Of a stretch of DNA of 17,418 bases, positions 8,149-16,189 are shown piece by piece. The number at the start of each line of letters is the position of its first letter. Position 1 is the stretch's first letter. Source of the stretch: CAWBCI01 sp963787195. GTDB lineage: Bacteria; Bacteroidota; Bacteroidia; Bacteroidales; JAGOPY01. The translations under genes were made by a program, and so were the position numbers. The notes below the pieces were generated by a model. That model was given only the letters and a program-made list of their open reading frames with translations, did not search any database and had not been told where the DNA came from. The stretch covers positions 1-17,418 of the forward strand of contig CAWBCI010000086.1 of the NCBI GenBank assembly GCA_963787195.1, in the 5' to 3' direction.

Positions 8149-8949
8149 CTAAGCTATCCTCATCTTAATTGCCTTAATAACTTTTTTGGTGGATAAAGGG
8201 AACTGGCTTTTCATCATCCAGTCGAAATAGGCAGGTTCCCGTTTAAAAATATCTTCAACAGCCTTACTTTTATATTTTCCGAAATTAAAAACTTCCTGTT
8301 GCTTATCATTGAAAATAATATGTCCCACAAGGTCAACATTTCTTGTGGTAAATGAAAAGTCATTCAGGGATTTCATATCATTTTTAACCGGGAAAGTAAT
8401 GTTTCCATCACGGTCAATATACTCCTGACCTTCATACATGTCAAGTTGAGATTTGAGTACTTCATAGGTGGCCATGGTATCGGCAACAGCGGTATGGGCA
8501 AGCTCCAGGTTTTTCTTGCAATAAAATTTATAGGCAGCTTTAAGGGTGCGGGGTTCCATTTTGTGGAAGATATTCTGGACGTCAATGATATTGCGGCCCA
8601 TGAGATTGAAGTCAATTCCTGCCCTCAGAAACTCCTCTACCAGAATGGGGATGTCAAACTTATTTGAATTATAACCGGCCAGATCGCAGTCTTCATAAAA
8701 CTCATTCAGCTTTGGGGCGAACTCAATAAATGTAGGTGAATCTTTTACATCATTGTCAGTAATCCCATGTATGACCGTGGATTCTTCCGGTATCGGGATA
8801 CCTGGCTGAATGCGCTGATGCAGGGTGATTTCAGTATTGTCAGGCAGGATCTTGATAATTCCAATTTCAATGATACGGTCAGTTGCAACATTGACGCCGG
8901 TAGTTTCAAGGTCAAAAACACATAATGCTCTGTTGAGTTTTAATTGCAT
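8149..8949 (-). CDS. DEDDh 3'-5' exonuclease with ExoX-like tail
   Basis: A 266-residue DnaQ-fold exonuclease. All five catalytic residues of the DEDDh class are visible: D13 and E15 (FDLETTG), D99 (NSNKFDIPIL), and H152 and D157 (HTAVADT). Residues about 215-266 (VFNFGKYKSKAVEDIFKREP, then YFDWMM) resemble the ExoX-like C-terminal domain, which pairs an FGKYK motif with a YxxWM motif. I place the start at ATG 8949. The same frame continues open to 9108, but those 53 codons lie partly within the E2 gene and do not resemble an exonuclease. It may be a proofreading subunit analogue or a repair exonuclease; nothing shows which. The E2 gene ends 76 bases upstream. Confidence 0.9.
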   Translation of the reverse strand: MQLKLNRALCVFDLETTGVNVATDRIIEIGIIKILPDNTEITLHQRIQPGIPIPEESTVIHGITDNDVKDSPTFIEFAPKLNEFYEDCDLAGYNSNKFDIPILVEEFLRAGIDFNLMGRNIIDVQNIFHKMEPRTLKAAYKFYCKKNLELAHTAVADTMATYEVLKSQLDMYEGQEYIDRDGNITFPVKNDMKSLNDFSFTTRNVDLVGHIIFNDKQQEVFNFGKYKSKAVEDIFKREPAYFDWMMKSQFPLSTKKVIKAIKMRIA

Positions 8950-8988
8950 AAAGAATTTATTATGAAGGAATAAACCGCTTCCATGATC

Positions 8989-9037
8989 CGGAATATTCGA
9001 TCTGATTTTATGATTAGTATATAATTCAGATATTCCG
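8989..9037. repeat. Inverted repeat over the E2 stop codon
   Basis: CGGAATA (8989-8995) pairs with TATTCCG (9031-9037), and TCTGA (9001-9005) pairs with TCAGA (9026-9030), leaving a one-sided 5-base bulge and a 20-base loop. It overlaps the E2 stop codon and fills the space before the exonuclease start. It could be a weak attenuator or processing site. No T-run follows, so an intrinsic terminator is unlikely. Confidence 0.25.
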
Positions 9038-10378
9038 CTCAGTATCCCAGTTTTCGAGGATCTCCTTGAGCCGTTTAAGATACATGCCCCCCAGAGCCCC
9101 ATCCACAACCCTATGGTCGTATGCCAGCGAAAGGATCATGATATGGCGGATCCCGATCACATCACCCTGCGGACTTTCGATCACAACCACCTTTTTCCTG
9201 ATGGCCCCAATTCCCAGGATAGCAACCTGGGGCTGATTTATTATCGGGGTTCCTGTAAGGCTGTCGAAGGTGCCGAAATTAGTGATGGTGAAGGTGCCTC
9301 CCTGGATTTCATCCGGGATCAACTGGTTATTCCTGGCCCTTTTTGCCAGGTCGTTGATATCTTTGGTAATTCCAAGAAGACTCTTCTGATCGGCATTTTT
9401 CACGACAGGCACTATCAGGTTGCCGTTTGCCAAAGCAGTGGCCATGCCTATATTGATTTTCTTACGGTGTATAATATTAGTGCCGTCAACCGATGCATTC
9501 ACCCTTGGAAATTCCTTCAGCACCTGGGCTGCTGCCTCAAAGAAAATAGGAGTGTAGGTGATTTTTTCTTTTTCCCTTTTCAGGAATTCATCTTTGACCT
9601 TTTCCCTCCATTGCACGATCTTGCTTACGTCCACATCAATGAACGAAGTTACATGAGCAGACACATGTTTTGACATGACCATATGATCTGCAATGAGTTT
9701 CCGCATACGGTCCATTTCAAATATTTCATCCCCGCTTTCAGCAGTGACTTTAGGGGCATCGTAAGTAGGGGCCATTACTTTAGAAGCAGTTGTAAGACCC
9801 GCTGACCTTGCTTTTCCAGCCGGACGTTTTTGCAGATAATTCAGGAGATCATTTTTGGTTAAGCGATTGTCTTTACCTGTACCGGGTATGCTGTCCAGTT
9901 CATTGACAGGGATGTTTTCCTTTTTAGCAATATTCTTTACCAGGGGGGAATAAAAGCGGGTGCCTGACTTATAGTCACTTGTTTCCTGATGTTCATCAGT
10001 GGCAGGTTTTTCACCGGACGCATCGGCAGCCGCTGCGTCCTTGAGACTTGCTTCCTTAATTTCTATTTTTACTTGTTGTCCCTCGCCGGATTCTTTATCG
10101 CCTTCATTGCTTACCTGGCCTTCATCTCCCTCTTCACCCTCCATTTCTATGGTGGCAATTATTTTCCCCACGGGCACCACATCACCTTCTTTATAAAATA
10201 ATTCCGAGATTTTTCCTTCCACAGGAGAAGGGATCTCTGAATCCACTTTATCGGTTGCGATTTCGGCAATGGGTTCATCTTCCTGAACCGCGTCACCGAC
10301 AGCTTTCAGCCAGCGGCTTATAGTAGCTTCAATAATACTCTCGCCCATTTTGGGCATCATTATATCAAATTTGGCCAT
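9026..10378 (-). CDS. 2-oxo acid dehydrogenase E2 acyltransferase
   Basis: This is the lipoyl-bearing E2 core subunit of a 2-oxo acid dehydrogenase complex, 450 residues. The lipoyl domain is at 1-80 with the lipoylated K44 in ATDKVDSEIPSP. An acidic, glycine/glutamate-rich linker covers about 81-135, and the peripheral E1/E3-binding domain about 142-182 (FYSPLVKNIAKKENIPVNEL). A second linker leads to the catalytic domain from about 218 to the end, with the active-site HRVVDG motif (H422, D426). The domain style (GESIIEATI, ATDKVDSEIPSP) fits branched-chain or general 2-oxo acid types; pyruvate or 2-oxoglutarate specificity cannot be settled. No E1 or E3 gene lies in the window. A TAnnTTTG element lies about 48 bases upstream. 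Confidence 0.95.
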   Translation of the reverse strand: MAKFDIMMPKMGESIIEATISRWLKAVGDAVQEDEPIAEIATDKVDSEIPSPVEGKISELFYKEGDVVPVGKIIATIEMEGEEGDEGQVSNEGDKESGEGQQVKIEIKEASLKDAAAADASGEKPATDEHQETSDYKSGTRFYSPLVKNIAKKENIPVNELDSIPGTGKDNRLTKNDLLNYLQKRPAGKARSAGLTTASKVMAPTYDAPKVTAESGDEIFEMDRMRKLIADHMVMSKHVSAHVTSFIDVDVSKIVQWREKVKDEFLKREKEKITYTPIFFEAAAQVLKEFPRVNASVDGTNIIHRKKINIGMATALANGNLIVPVVKNADQKSLLGITKDINDLAKRARNNQLIPDEIQGGTFTITNFGTFDSLTGTPIINQPQVAILGIGAIRKKVVVIESPQGDVIGIRHIMILSLAYDHRVVDGALGGMYLKRLKEILENWDTERNI

Positions 10379-10425
10379 CTCAACTGTATTTATATTTGAT
10401 CTGCATCAGGCTGTATAAGAGCCTG

Positions 10426-10433
10426 CAAAAATA
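10426..10433 (-). promoter_or_regulatory. -7 promoter element of E2 gene
   Basis: On the minus strand TATTTTTG matches TAnnTTTG exactly, 47 bases before the E2 ATG at 10378. No TTG is seen at the usual 19-21 base spacing; the nearest TTTG is about 27 bases away. It suggests that the E2 gene can be transcribed separately from the glycosyltransferase gene upstream. Confidence 0.4.
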
Positions 10434-10443
10434 AGCATTTATA

Positions 10444-10530
10444 TTAACATGGATTGAGTCCAAATTGTTTGCAAGGTCTGTATCTTTTATCTGACAGGCA
10501 TTCTGCAATTAATTCGTATTCAAAACTCAT
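10444..10530 (-). CDS. Possible 28-residue small ORF
   Basis: An ATG at 10528-10530 begins two bases after the glycosyltransferase stop (10533-10535) and reads 28 codons to TAA at 10444-10446. The peptide opens MSFEYELIAECLSDKRYR and contains three cysteines (residues 11, 20 and 28). The spacing would suit translational coupling. A frame this short is common by chance, and I do not recognise the peptide. Confidence 0.2.
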   Translation of the reverse strand: MSFEYELIAECLSDKRYRPCKQFGLNPC

Positions 10531-10532
10531 AC

Positions 10533-12503
10533 TTATGTTTTTCTTCCAATATGGCGGTAAGCTCTCAGGAGTATGACCAGGTCGCCTAAAAGGTTATAAT
10601 CCCTGGCATAGGCGTAGTTTAGCCGGGTGCGTGCATCTCTTCCAACTTCATTTTTACTGAAGGCATCGGCGGGATTTAAAATGCCTGTGCGGATATGGGG
10701 GAGTTTATCGGCTTCCTTATTTATGTCGTCAATATAACCGATCCAGGTGCGGCGAGCTGAGATTACCAAAAAGATATTGCGGAAAAGCCCCAGGGGCTTC
10801 TGCACAAAAAACACCAGCACAGGGGAGAGGATAAACATGATCAGACTGGCAGTAATATCAAAAAAGCGTTTATTCCGGCGGTTGGGGAGTTTTGAAATGG
10901 CATTGATATCAACAGTGTAGAGATCTCCTGAAGTATTAATAGAGTTGCTGCCAATAATCGACAGACTGTCTTCGGGTGCAATTTTATAGTTCACTCCCAT
11001 ATCCTGCAATGAAGACATCTGGTCCATAATAGCCTGAGGAGGAAGACTTTTGGAGCAGAAAATCACTTCATCAATCTGGTGGATCCGAATAATTTCTTTG
11101 ATTTGATCAAGGGAACCAAGAAAGCCATCATTTTTAGGAACTTCGGGTGTTACAGAAACAAGGCCGGTGAATCCGGCATTCACGGCCGATTTTTTCAGCA
11201 GGTCCTCCACCCGACGGGCTTCAGGCATGTCCCCGACTATAACAAAGCGGCAGGTTTTAGTTGTTCCTATCTGTAGATTCCGGATTTTAAGCATATGTAC
11301 GAGGAGCCTGAAACTGCTCATAGAAACAGCTCCCCAGCTTGCTCCAAGGAGTATAATTGCCCTTGAAAATCTATATTTTTCAGGTAATAAAGCATAAACA
11401 ACCAGGATGAAAAGTGTACCAATCGTGATTCCCTGAAATATCTTCCGGAATTTAAGAGGAAGGTCATAACCTCCGCTCAGATAAGTAGAAACCAGCCAAA
11501 TCAGAATATAGACCGGAACCACCACAATAATAAATCCTCCCGGGTAAGAACCTCCTTCCTTGAAAATCACATGTTGTTCCCAATAATTTTTAATAATGAA
11601 GATGCCTATATACAGGAGAATAAAATCCATTAAAGGAAGAAAGGCCCTGGAAAAGAAGCGGCTGACGATGGCCAGCGTGGCCCTGAAATAGATGGCTACG
11701 TTGATAAGCATGGAGAAAAGGCGGGCATTTTTCTGTGAAAAATGTTTCCTGGCAAAAATTATCATTGCATTATAAAATACAAATACATAATTGATGCTGC
11801 CCTTTTTGGTGCTTTCACCTTTATAATGTATAATGCGGGTTTCAGGATAATAATAATTTTTATAGCCGGCCAGGTTTATACGGTATGAAAGGTCAATATC
11901 TTCACCATACATAAAGAATGTTTCATCCAAAAGGCCGGTCTTGTCCAATACACTCTTGCGCATCAGCATAAAAGCCCCTGAAAGTATGTCCACTTCATGG
12001 ATCTGGTCCCTATCCAGGAAGCCTAAATGGTATCTTCCAAAGATCCTGGATTTGGGAAAAATTTTCGAAAGTCCGAAGATCTTGTAAAAAGCCACCACAG
12101 GTGTAGGTAATCCCCTTTTTGACTCGGGCAAAAAATTCCCTTTGCCGTCTATCATTTTAACTCCCAGTCCACCGGCATCCGGATGTGCATCCATGAAAGC
12201 AATGACTTTCCTGAAAGTGTCGTCTTCCACAATAGTATCCGGATTTAACAGCAGCACGTATTCGCCCTGGGATTGCCGGATGGCCTGGTTATTGGCACGA
12301 CTGAATCCGACATTTTCCTTGTTCTCTATTAACAATACTTCCGGGAATTTCTCTCTCATCATCTTTACCGATCCGTCAACTGAACTATTGTCAACGACCC
12401 AGGTTTCCACCTCCATGCCTTCTGAAGCCCTGCGAACAGAATTGAGACACTGTTCCAGAAAATACTTTACGTTGTAGTTGACAATTATTACGGATAATTT
12501 CAT
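10533..12503 (-). CDS. GT2 glycosyltransferase fused to degenerate phosphoglycosyl-transferase module
   Basis: A 656-residue membrane protein. Residues 1-250 are a family-2 glycosyltransferase: MKLSVIIVNYN start, D38 in VVDNSSVDG, the metal/nucleotide motif LLLNPDT (D89), and ED 201-202 in MYGEDIDLSYR. About four hydrophobic segments follow (near 266-305, 323-342, 356-373, 380-402). Then comes a Rossmann-like stretch (420-520, FVIVGDMPEARRVEDLLKK) like the CoA-binding_3 domain of polyprenyl glycosylphosphotransferases, and a KRFFDITASLIMFILSPVLV helix (545-564). The rest (RNIFLVISARRTWIGY, DYNLLGDLVILLRAYR) resembles only the end of that enzyme, without the KFRTM and LDELPQ catalytic motifs. 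It probably transfers a sugar in envelope glycan assembly. I use ATG 12503; an in-frame ATG at 12557 adds 18 unrelated residues. Confidence 0.85.
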   Translation of the reverse strand: MKLSVIIVNYNVKYFLEQCLNSVRRASEGMEVETWVVDNSSVDGSVKMMREKFPEVLLIENKENVGFSRANNQAIRQSQGEYVLLLNPDTIVEDDTFRKVIAFMDAHPDAGGLGVKMIDGKGNFLPESKRGLPTPVVAFYKIFGLSKIFPKSRIFGRYHLGFLDRDQIHEVDILSGAFMLMRKSVLDKTGLLDETFFMYGEDIDLSYRINLAGYKNYYYPETRIIHYKGESTKKGSINYVFVFYNAMIIFARKHFSQKNARLFSMLINVAIYFRATLAIVSRFFSRAFLPLMDFILLYIGIFIIKNYWEQHVIFKEGGSYPGGFIIVVVPVYILIWLVSTYLSGGYDLPLKFRKIFQGITIGTLFILVVYALLPEKYRFSRAIILLGASWGAVSMSSFRLLVHMLKIRNLQIGTTKTCRFVIVGDMPEARRVEDLLKKSAVNAGFTGLVSVTPEVPKNDGFLGSLDQIKEIIRIHQIDEVIFCSKSLPPQAIMDQMSSLQDMGVNYKIAPEDSLSIIGSNSINTSGDLYTVDINAISKLPNRRNKRFFDITASLIMFILSPVLVFFVQKPLGLFRNIFLVISARRTWIGYIDDINKEADKLPHIRTGILNPADAFSKNEVGRDARTRLNYAYARDYNLLGDLVILLRAYRHIGRKT

Positions 12504-12534
12504 AGATATGCCGGAATATCTGCTAAATATGGGG

Positions 12535-12542
12535 CAAAAATA
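12535..12542 (-). promoter_or_regulatory. -7 promoter element of glycosyltransferase gene
   Basis: On the minus strand TATTTTTG matches TAnnTTTG exactly, 31 bases before the ATG at 12503, in the 63-base gap after the flavoprotein gene. No TTG is seen at 19-21 base spacing. If this promoter is used, the ATG at 12557 lies upstream of it, which supports the shorter start. Confidence 0.4.
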
Positions 12543-12566
12543 CAAAGCCCTGATCAAAATTCCTTA

Positions 12567-13805
12567 TTATATTTTCAACAAGAGTTTTATGTAGAACATA
12601 GGATTGCGCAATTTAGCCTTAGTATCCTGATTATATATCATATCGGTAAGCAAATTCCTGATGTGAATATTGCCAGCCGCCCTGCCAATCACCAGGTTAA
12701 TCAGAAATGGCCGGCGGGCAAGCTTTTGCAGTTTGCTTCCAAGAACCAGTTCCTTTTTCATTTTCTGGTATACTATTTTCTTATATGCTGAGGTTTTTTG
12801 ATAACTGAAATTTCCTGACTGCAGGCATTCAATTGCCGCAGCAGCTGCAAGCGAACCGCTCAAGGCTGCATTCCCCATGCCTTCTCCAGTAAAAGGATCT
12901 ATCAATCTTGCATTATCTCCCATGAGCAGATAATTATCACCGGCTATTTTTAAGGGAGCTGTGTAAAAGGGTAGTTTGTGGGCTCCGATCTTCCCGGATA
13001 AACTGGCTCCTTCAAATCGTTGGCGGAGATGCGGATATTTACTGATAAGGTCTGCCAGAAGTTCTTTTAGCGACTTAGCCTGAGTCCGGGCAAGACTTTC
13101 AGGTAAGGCTAATCCAACGTTTGCACTTCCGTCATTGAAGGGAAAAATCCAAAGGTACCAGGGGCTGAGCTCTTTCAGGAAATGTAATTCAATATAGTTT
13201 TCAGGGCTGAATGATTTTACGTTTTCATAGTAAGCCCGGACGCCAATACCGCTTTCTCCCGGTGGAAAAGGCTTCTCCTCCACCTGACGATACAATTTGT
13301 CGTCGGAGCCGGTCCCGATGAGCAGGAGTTTGCACTCTACAGATATCTCCCTGGTACTGTTTTGTATCAATAGGTGACCGTTTTCCCGGCTGGCCGAATC
13401 CGCCTTAAATCCTTGCAGGATACGTATTGACGGAAAGAGCTTTAGTCTTTCCATAAGGAAATTGTCGAGATGGACCCTCCGGCATACAAATCCGGGCGGA
13501 AGACCTGAGGTGTCCTTTTTAAATGCCAAAGCAACATTTTTAAGAGATGGGGAGAAAAAACGCATGCCCCATGACGGGGTAATAAATTCCTGTTTCCCGA
13601 GTTCGGAGATAAGACCTGGATCGATCCGGTTCAAAACACTGACGACTTGCCCGCTTATACCGTCTCCGCATATTTTCTCCCTTGGAAATATGTCTTTGTC
13701 TATTAATATAGCAGGTATTCCCCTTGATCCAAGATACAAAGCGGCCGTCAGTCCCGATATGCCGGCCCCGGCTATACAAATATCTTCTTTTATCCTTTGA
13801 CTCAT
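12567..13805 (-). CDS. Geranylgeranyl reductase family FAD oxidoreductase
   Basis: A 412-residue FAD-dependent oxidoreductase of the geranylgeranyl-reductase/PHBH-like family. It has the N-terminal dinucleotide-binding motif GAGISG (13-18), an acidic end to the second strand (D36), the family motif PREKICGDGISG (41-52), a PWYLWIFPF segment typical of the substrate sheet, and the second FAD motif MGDNARLIDPFTGEGMGNA from residue 295. It probably reduces an isoprenoid or similar lipid chain, or works as a related halogenase-like monooxygenase; the substrate is unknown. The C-terminal part is basic and helical and may touch the membrane. It precedes the glycosyltransferase gene by 63 bases. A one-mismatch -7 element (TATCTTTA, 13871-13878) lies upstream. 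Confidence 0.88.
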   Translation of the reverse strand: MSQRIKEDICIAGAGISGLTAALYLGSRGIPAILIDKDIFPREKICGDGISGQVVSVLNRIDPGLISELGKQEFITPSWGMRFFSPSLKNVALAFKKDTSGLPPGFVCRRVHLDNFLMERLKLFPSIRILQGFKADSASRENGHLLIQNSTREISVECKLLLIGTGSDDKLYRQVEEKPFPPGESGIGVRAYYENVKSFSPENYIELHFLKELSPWYLWIFPFNDGSANVGLALPESLARTQAKSLKELLADLISKYPHLRQRFEGASLSGKIGAHKLPFYTAPLKIAGDNYLLMGDNARLIDPFTGEGMGNAALSGSLAAAAAIECLQSGNFSYQKTSAYKKIVYQKMKKELVLGSKLQKLARRPFLINLVIGRAAGNIHIRNLLTDMIYNQDTKAKLRNPMFYIKLLLKI

Positions 13806-13818
13806 AATTGATAAGAGT

Positions 13819-13833
13819 TTCCGTTTAGCGGAA
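13819..13833. repeat. Short inverted repeat upstream of flavoprotein gene
   Basis: TTCCG (13819-13823), a five-base loop and CGGAA (13829-13833) lie 14 bases before the flavoprotein start codon. It could be an operator half-site pair or a hairpin in the leader. It is short enough to occur by chance. Confidence 0.2.
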
Positions 13834-13895
13834 TTTAAACTAATGTCCTTTTTAAATTAATTTAAGTTTTTAAAGATAAATGATGATTCCTGCAA

Positions 13896-14759
13896 TCAGG
13901 GAATCGCCAGAATAGGTATATGGGTCAAAAAAAGATCCTTTTTGCTTAAGTCCTGCCGGGATAAGTTCTGGAAAAAACTCCGGTGGTGTGGAATAAAAGC
14001 GATTAAATCGGCTTTATGATGCTGGCAGAAATCTTTAAGACTCAGCTGGGCATTATCGCTTTTCAGAAGATGGAAACTGATATCCGGGGAGAGTTGAGCT
14101 ATCTCATCCCTGATTTCCTGCTCTGCTATGACTTGTTCTTCCTCTTTATCCTTTTCCGAAACATCAATGTGTAAAAAATAGATTTCCACCGGCGTTCCCT
14201 TGAAGATCGCCAATAATCTCTGGACAGTCCGCACATCTGCTTCACTATATTCCGACATATAAATGATCTTCCGGATACCTTCAAAACTAATATCGGCCGG
14301 AACTGTAAGTATTGGACATTGTGCATGATCCATGATCCTTCTGGAAACCGAACCGGAGAGAAAGTGTTTTTTTCCCATTCCACTCGAGCCCATTACTACC
14401 AGCATCGGCTTGATATTTTCAATAGCATTCAGGATTTGGACCTCCGGGTCACCACTTTCTATGACAAATTCAACCTTCAGATGAGCAAAATTATTTTTAT
14501 ATAATTCCTCTGTTAATTTATCCCTGATTTCTTCAAGTTTTATCTCTTTTTGCCTGTAGAAATCGAATATGATCTCATCTGTCAGCATTACGCCTGACTC
14601 AAAACCGGTGTTAAAACCCCCGTCGGCAAAATAGATCTGATCAAAGAATGAATGGAACAGGGTAATATCCGTTTCAAAGAGTTTTGCCAATTCCACCCCA
14701 TAGCGGCAGGCTATATCACTGTGCTCTGAAAAATCAACAGGGATGAGGATCTTTTTCAT
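13896..14759 (-). CDS. Universal stress protein, tandem UspA domains
   Basis: A 287-residue cytoplasmic protein with two UspA-like domains. Domain 1 (1-155) starts KKILIPVDFSEHSDIA, with the nucleotide-contacting D9, and ends in the ATP-loop motif GSSG...GS (124-137). This has eight residues between the second G and GS, where nine are usual. Domain 2 (about 163-287) starts KIIYMSEYSEADVRTVQRLL and ends HIPILAIP. It has FIPHHRSFFQNLSRQ in place of the glycine loop, so it probably does not bind ATP in the standard way. Such tandem proteins help in stress, redox or energy adaptation. The gene follows the Nramp-like transporter by 86 bases on the same strand but also has its own -7 element. Confidence 0.92.
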   Translation of the reverse strand: MKKILIPVDFSEHSDIACRYGVELAKLFETDITLFHSFFDQIYFADGGFNTGFESGVMLTDEIIFDFYRQKEIKLEEIRDKLTEELYKNNFAHLKVEFVIESGDPEVQILNAIENIKPMLVVMGSSGMGKKHFLSGSVSRRIMDHAQCPILTVPADISFEGIRKIIYMSEYSEADVRTVQRLLAIFKGTPVEIYFLHIDVSEKDKEEEQVIAEQEIRDEIAQLSPDISFHLLKSDNAQLSLKDFCQHHKADLIAFIPHHRSFFQNLSRQDLSKKDLFLTHIPILAIP

Positions 14760-14788
14760 TTAAGTATTTATTGTCATGATGAGTATAT

Positions 14789-14796
14789 CAAATATA
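14789..14796 (-). promoter_or_regulatory. -7 promoter element of universal stress gene
   Basis: On the minus strand TATATTTG matches TAnnTTTG exactly, 29 bases before the ATG at 14759. The region about 19 bases further up has TGG instead of the expected TTG. It would allow the stress gene to be expressed separately from the transporter. Confidence 0.45.
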
Positions 14797-14845
14797 CGCA
14801 TTTATGTTTTTGAAACCATGTGACTTACATGATGCAAAAAGTCTA

Positions 14846-16102
14846 TCAGTCAAGTATATTCCAGATAATGTAAAAAAGAGTGAAAGCACTCAGGAAAATA
14901 ATGCCGGTAATGGCATATATTTTCAAGCCTAATCCGGGACGTGCTTCAACCGGCATATCCTTATGGGTTATGACTTTGTAATTAAGAATGGCCAGTACAG
15001 GGGCAGTTATAAATGAAAGGCTCGTAGCCAGGTCAACCATAAAACGCATGCTCTTAGCCAGGTAAGCAAGTGTTAAAAGTGTGCCGCTGACAACTATGAC
15101 AAGCCAGATCCAGTAAAAGGCATTGGGATTTTTAAATCTATTTTCTGATCCTGGGAAGAATTCAATGGTTAGAGGCTGAAGCACCCTTGGAAATGCATCT
15201 ATGCAGGTGAGGGTAGTACTGTACATGGTTGTCAATGCAGCCAGGGCTATAAACCAGAAAGCCCATTCTCCAATAGTTTTAGTATACATCCCAATGAGCT
15301 GGTTGGAAAAGATTATTCCGTTGGCTGAGAGCGACTCCCCGGAGCCATACATTACTTTCGCCCCGAGTGACAGAAATGCCAGAGCAATCAAAGCTGTTCC
15401 AATATATCCAATGTTGAAATCAAGAAGAGAATCTTTGAGATTAATTTTTGTTTTGTTCGATTTGTTTTTAGCAATTGTCCATAATGATGACCATACTGAC
15501 ACATCGATGGGGGCCGGCATCCAGCCGACAAAGGCAATCAGGAAAAGGATATCGGCCCGTTTTGTCCAGTCAAAATGCACGCCGCCGGCATGAATTTCAG
15601 AGCTTGATTTTCCAAAGGCAGAAAAGACGGCAACGATAGTGGATACAGTAAGGACAATGATCACGACTTTGATCAGCCGGTCAAGGGCTTTATAATGTCC
15701 AAGAATAAGAATAAGCGTGGTGGATCCTAAAATGATGGCGCTGATCATTACAGGATTCAGATTTATGTGAAAAATGTTACCCGCTATCCCCGCGGTTACT
15801 ATGGTCACTGCTGCCTGAATAGCGAACATCGACATTATAGTCAGGATGGCATAAAGCCCAATAGCCCATTTCCCAATCTTCGCATAACCATGAATGAGGC
15901 TATGGCCTGTTGCTGAAGCATAACGGGGAGCAAATTCAAAAAAGGGATACTTGATTATATTTGCCAGTATTGCAACCCAAACCAGGTCAAAATAATAGTC
16001 GGCGCCAGCCCTTGTCGACTGCACCAGGTGAGAAACTCCAATAGCAGCTCCGGCATAGAGCAAACCCGGACCAAGGATAGAAAAGAATTTTTTTAGTCTC
16101 AT
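14846..16102 (-). CDS. Divergent Nramp-family transporter
   Basis: A 418-residue inner-membrane protein with about eleven hydrophobic segments and the Nramp/APC fold layout. It starts FFSILGPGLLYAGAAIGVSH, aligning with the Nramp TM1 GPG motif. The metal-binding residues differ: the TM1 DPGN is replaced by GVSH (22-25), removing the Asp and Asn ligands. In TM6 the MPH motif is MPA (195-197), keeping the Met but not the His. This matches a Bacteroidota group annotated as 'Nramp family divalent metal transporter' whose substrate is unproven. It lies upstream of the universal stress gene, and a full -33/-7 promoter precedes it. Confidence 0.85.
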   Translation of the reverse strand: MRLKKFFSILGPGLLYAGAAIGVSHLVQSTRAGADYYFDLVWVAILANIIKYPFFEFAPRYASATGHSLIHGYAKIGKWAIGLYAILTIMSMFAIQAAVTIVTAGIAGNIFHINLNPVMISAIILGSTTLILILGHYKALDRLIKVVIIVLTVSTIVAVFSAFGKSSSEIHAGGVHFDWTKRADILFLIAFVGWMPAPIDVSVWSSLWTIAKNKSNKTKINLKDSLLDFNIGYIGTALIALAFLSLGAKVMYGSGESLSANGIIFSNQLIGMYTKTIGEWAFWFIALAALTTMYSTTLTCIDAFPRVLQPLTIEFFPGSENRFKNPNAFYWIWLVIVVSGTLLTLAYLAKSMRFMVDLATSLSFITAPVLAILNYKVITHKDMPVEARPGLGLKIYAITGIIFLSAFTLFYIIWNILD

Positions 16103-16128
16103 GAGGTGGATTATGAGTCAATGGATTT

Positions 16129-16160
16129 CAAATTTAGAAAAATTAATCCATGAGACTCAA
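16129..16160 (-). promoter_or_regulatory. Promoter of the Nramp-like gene
   Basis: On the minus strand a TTG (16158-16160) is followed by a 21-base spacer and TAAATTTG (16129-16136), matching both parts of the Bacteroidota promoter (TTG at -33, TAnnTTTG at -7). The -7 element is 26 bases from the ATG at 16102. This is the best-formed promoter in the window. Confidence 0.55.
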
Positions 16161-16189
16161 TTTTTTCAAGCGAAGCGAAGAATAAATTG

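Noticed and set aside
8950..9108. In-frame N-terminal extension of the exonuclease (53 codons)
   Set aside because: It overlaps the E2 gene and does not resemble the family. The ATG at 8949 puts the DLETTG motif at the normal distance from the start.
9113..9673. Plus-strand frame of 186 codons opposite the E2 gene
   Set aside because: The opposite strand encodes the conserved catalytic domain with HRVVDG, and this frame shows no domain of its own.
12504..12557. In-frame upstream ATG for the glycosyltransferase
   Set aside because: The extra 18 residues are not family-like, and this ATG lies upstream of the predicted -7 element. MKLSVIIVNYN is the classic start.
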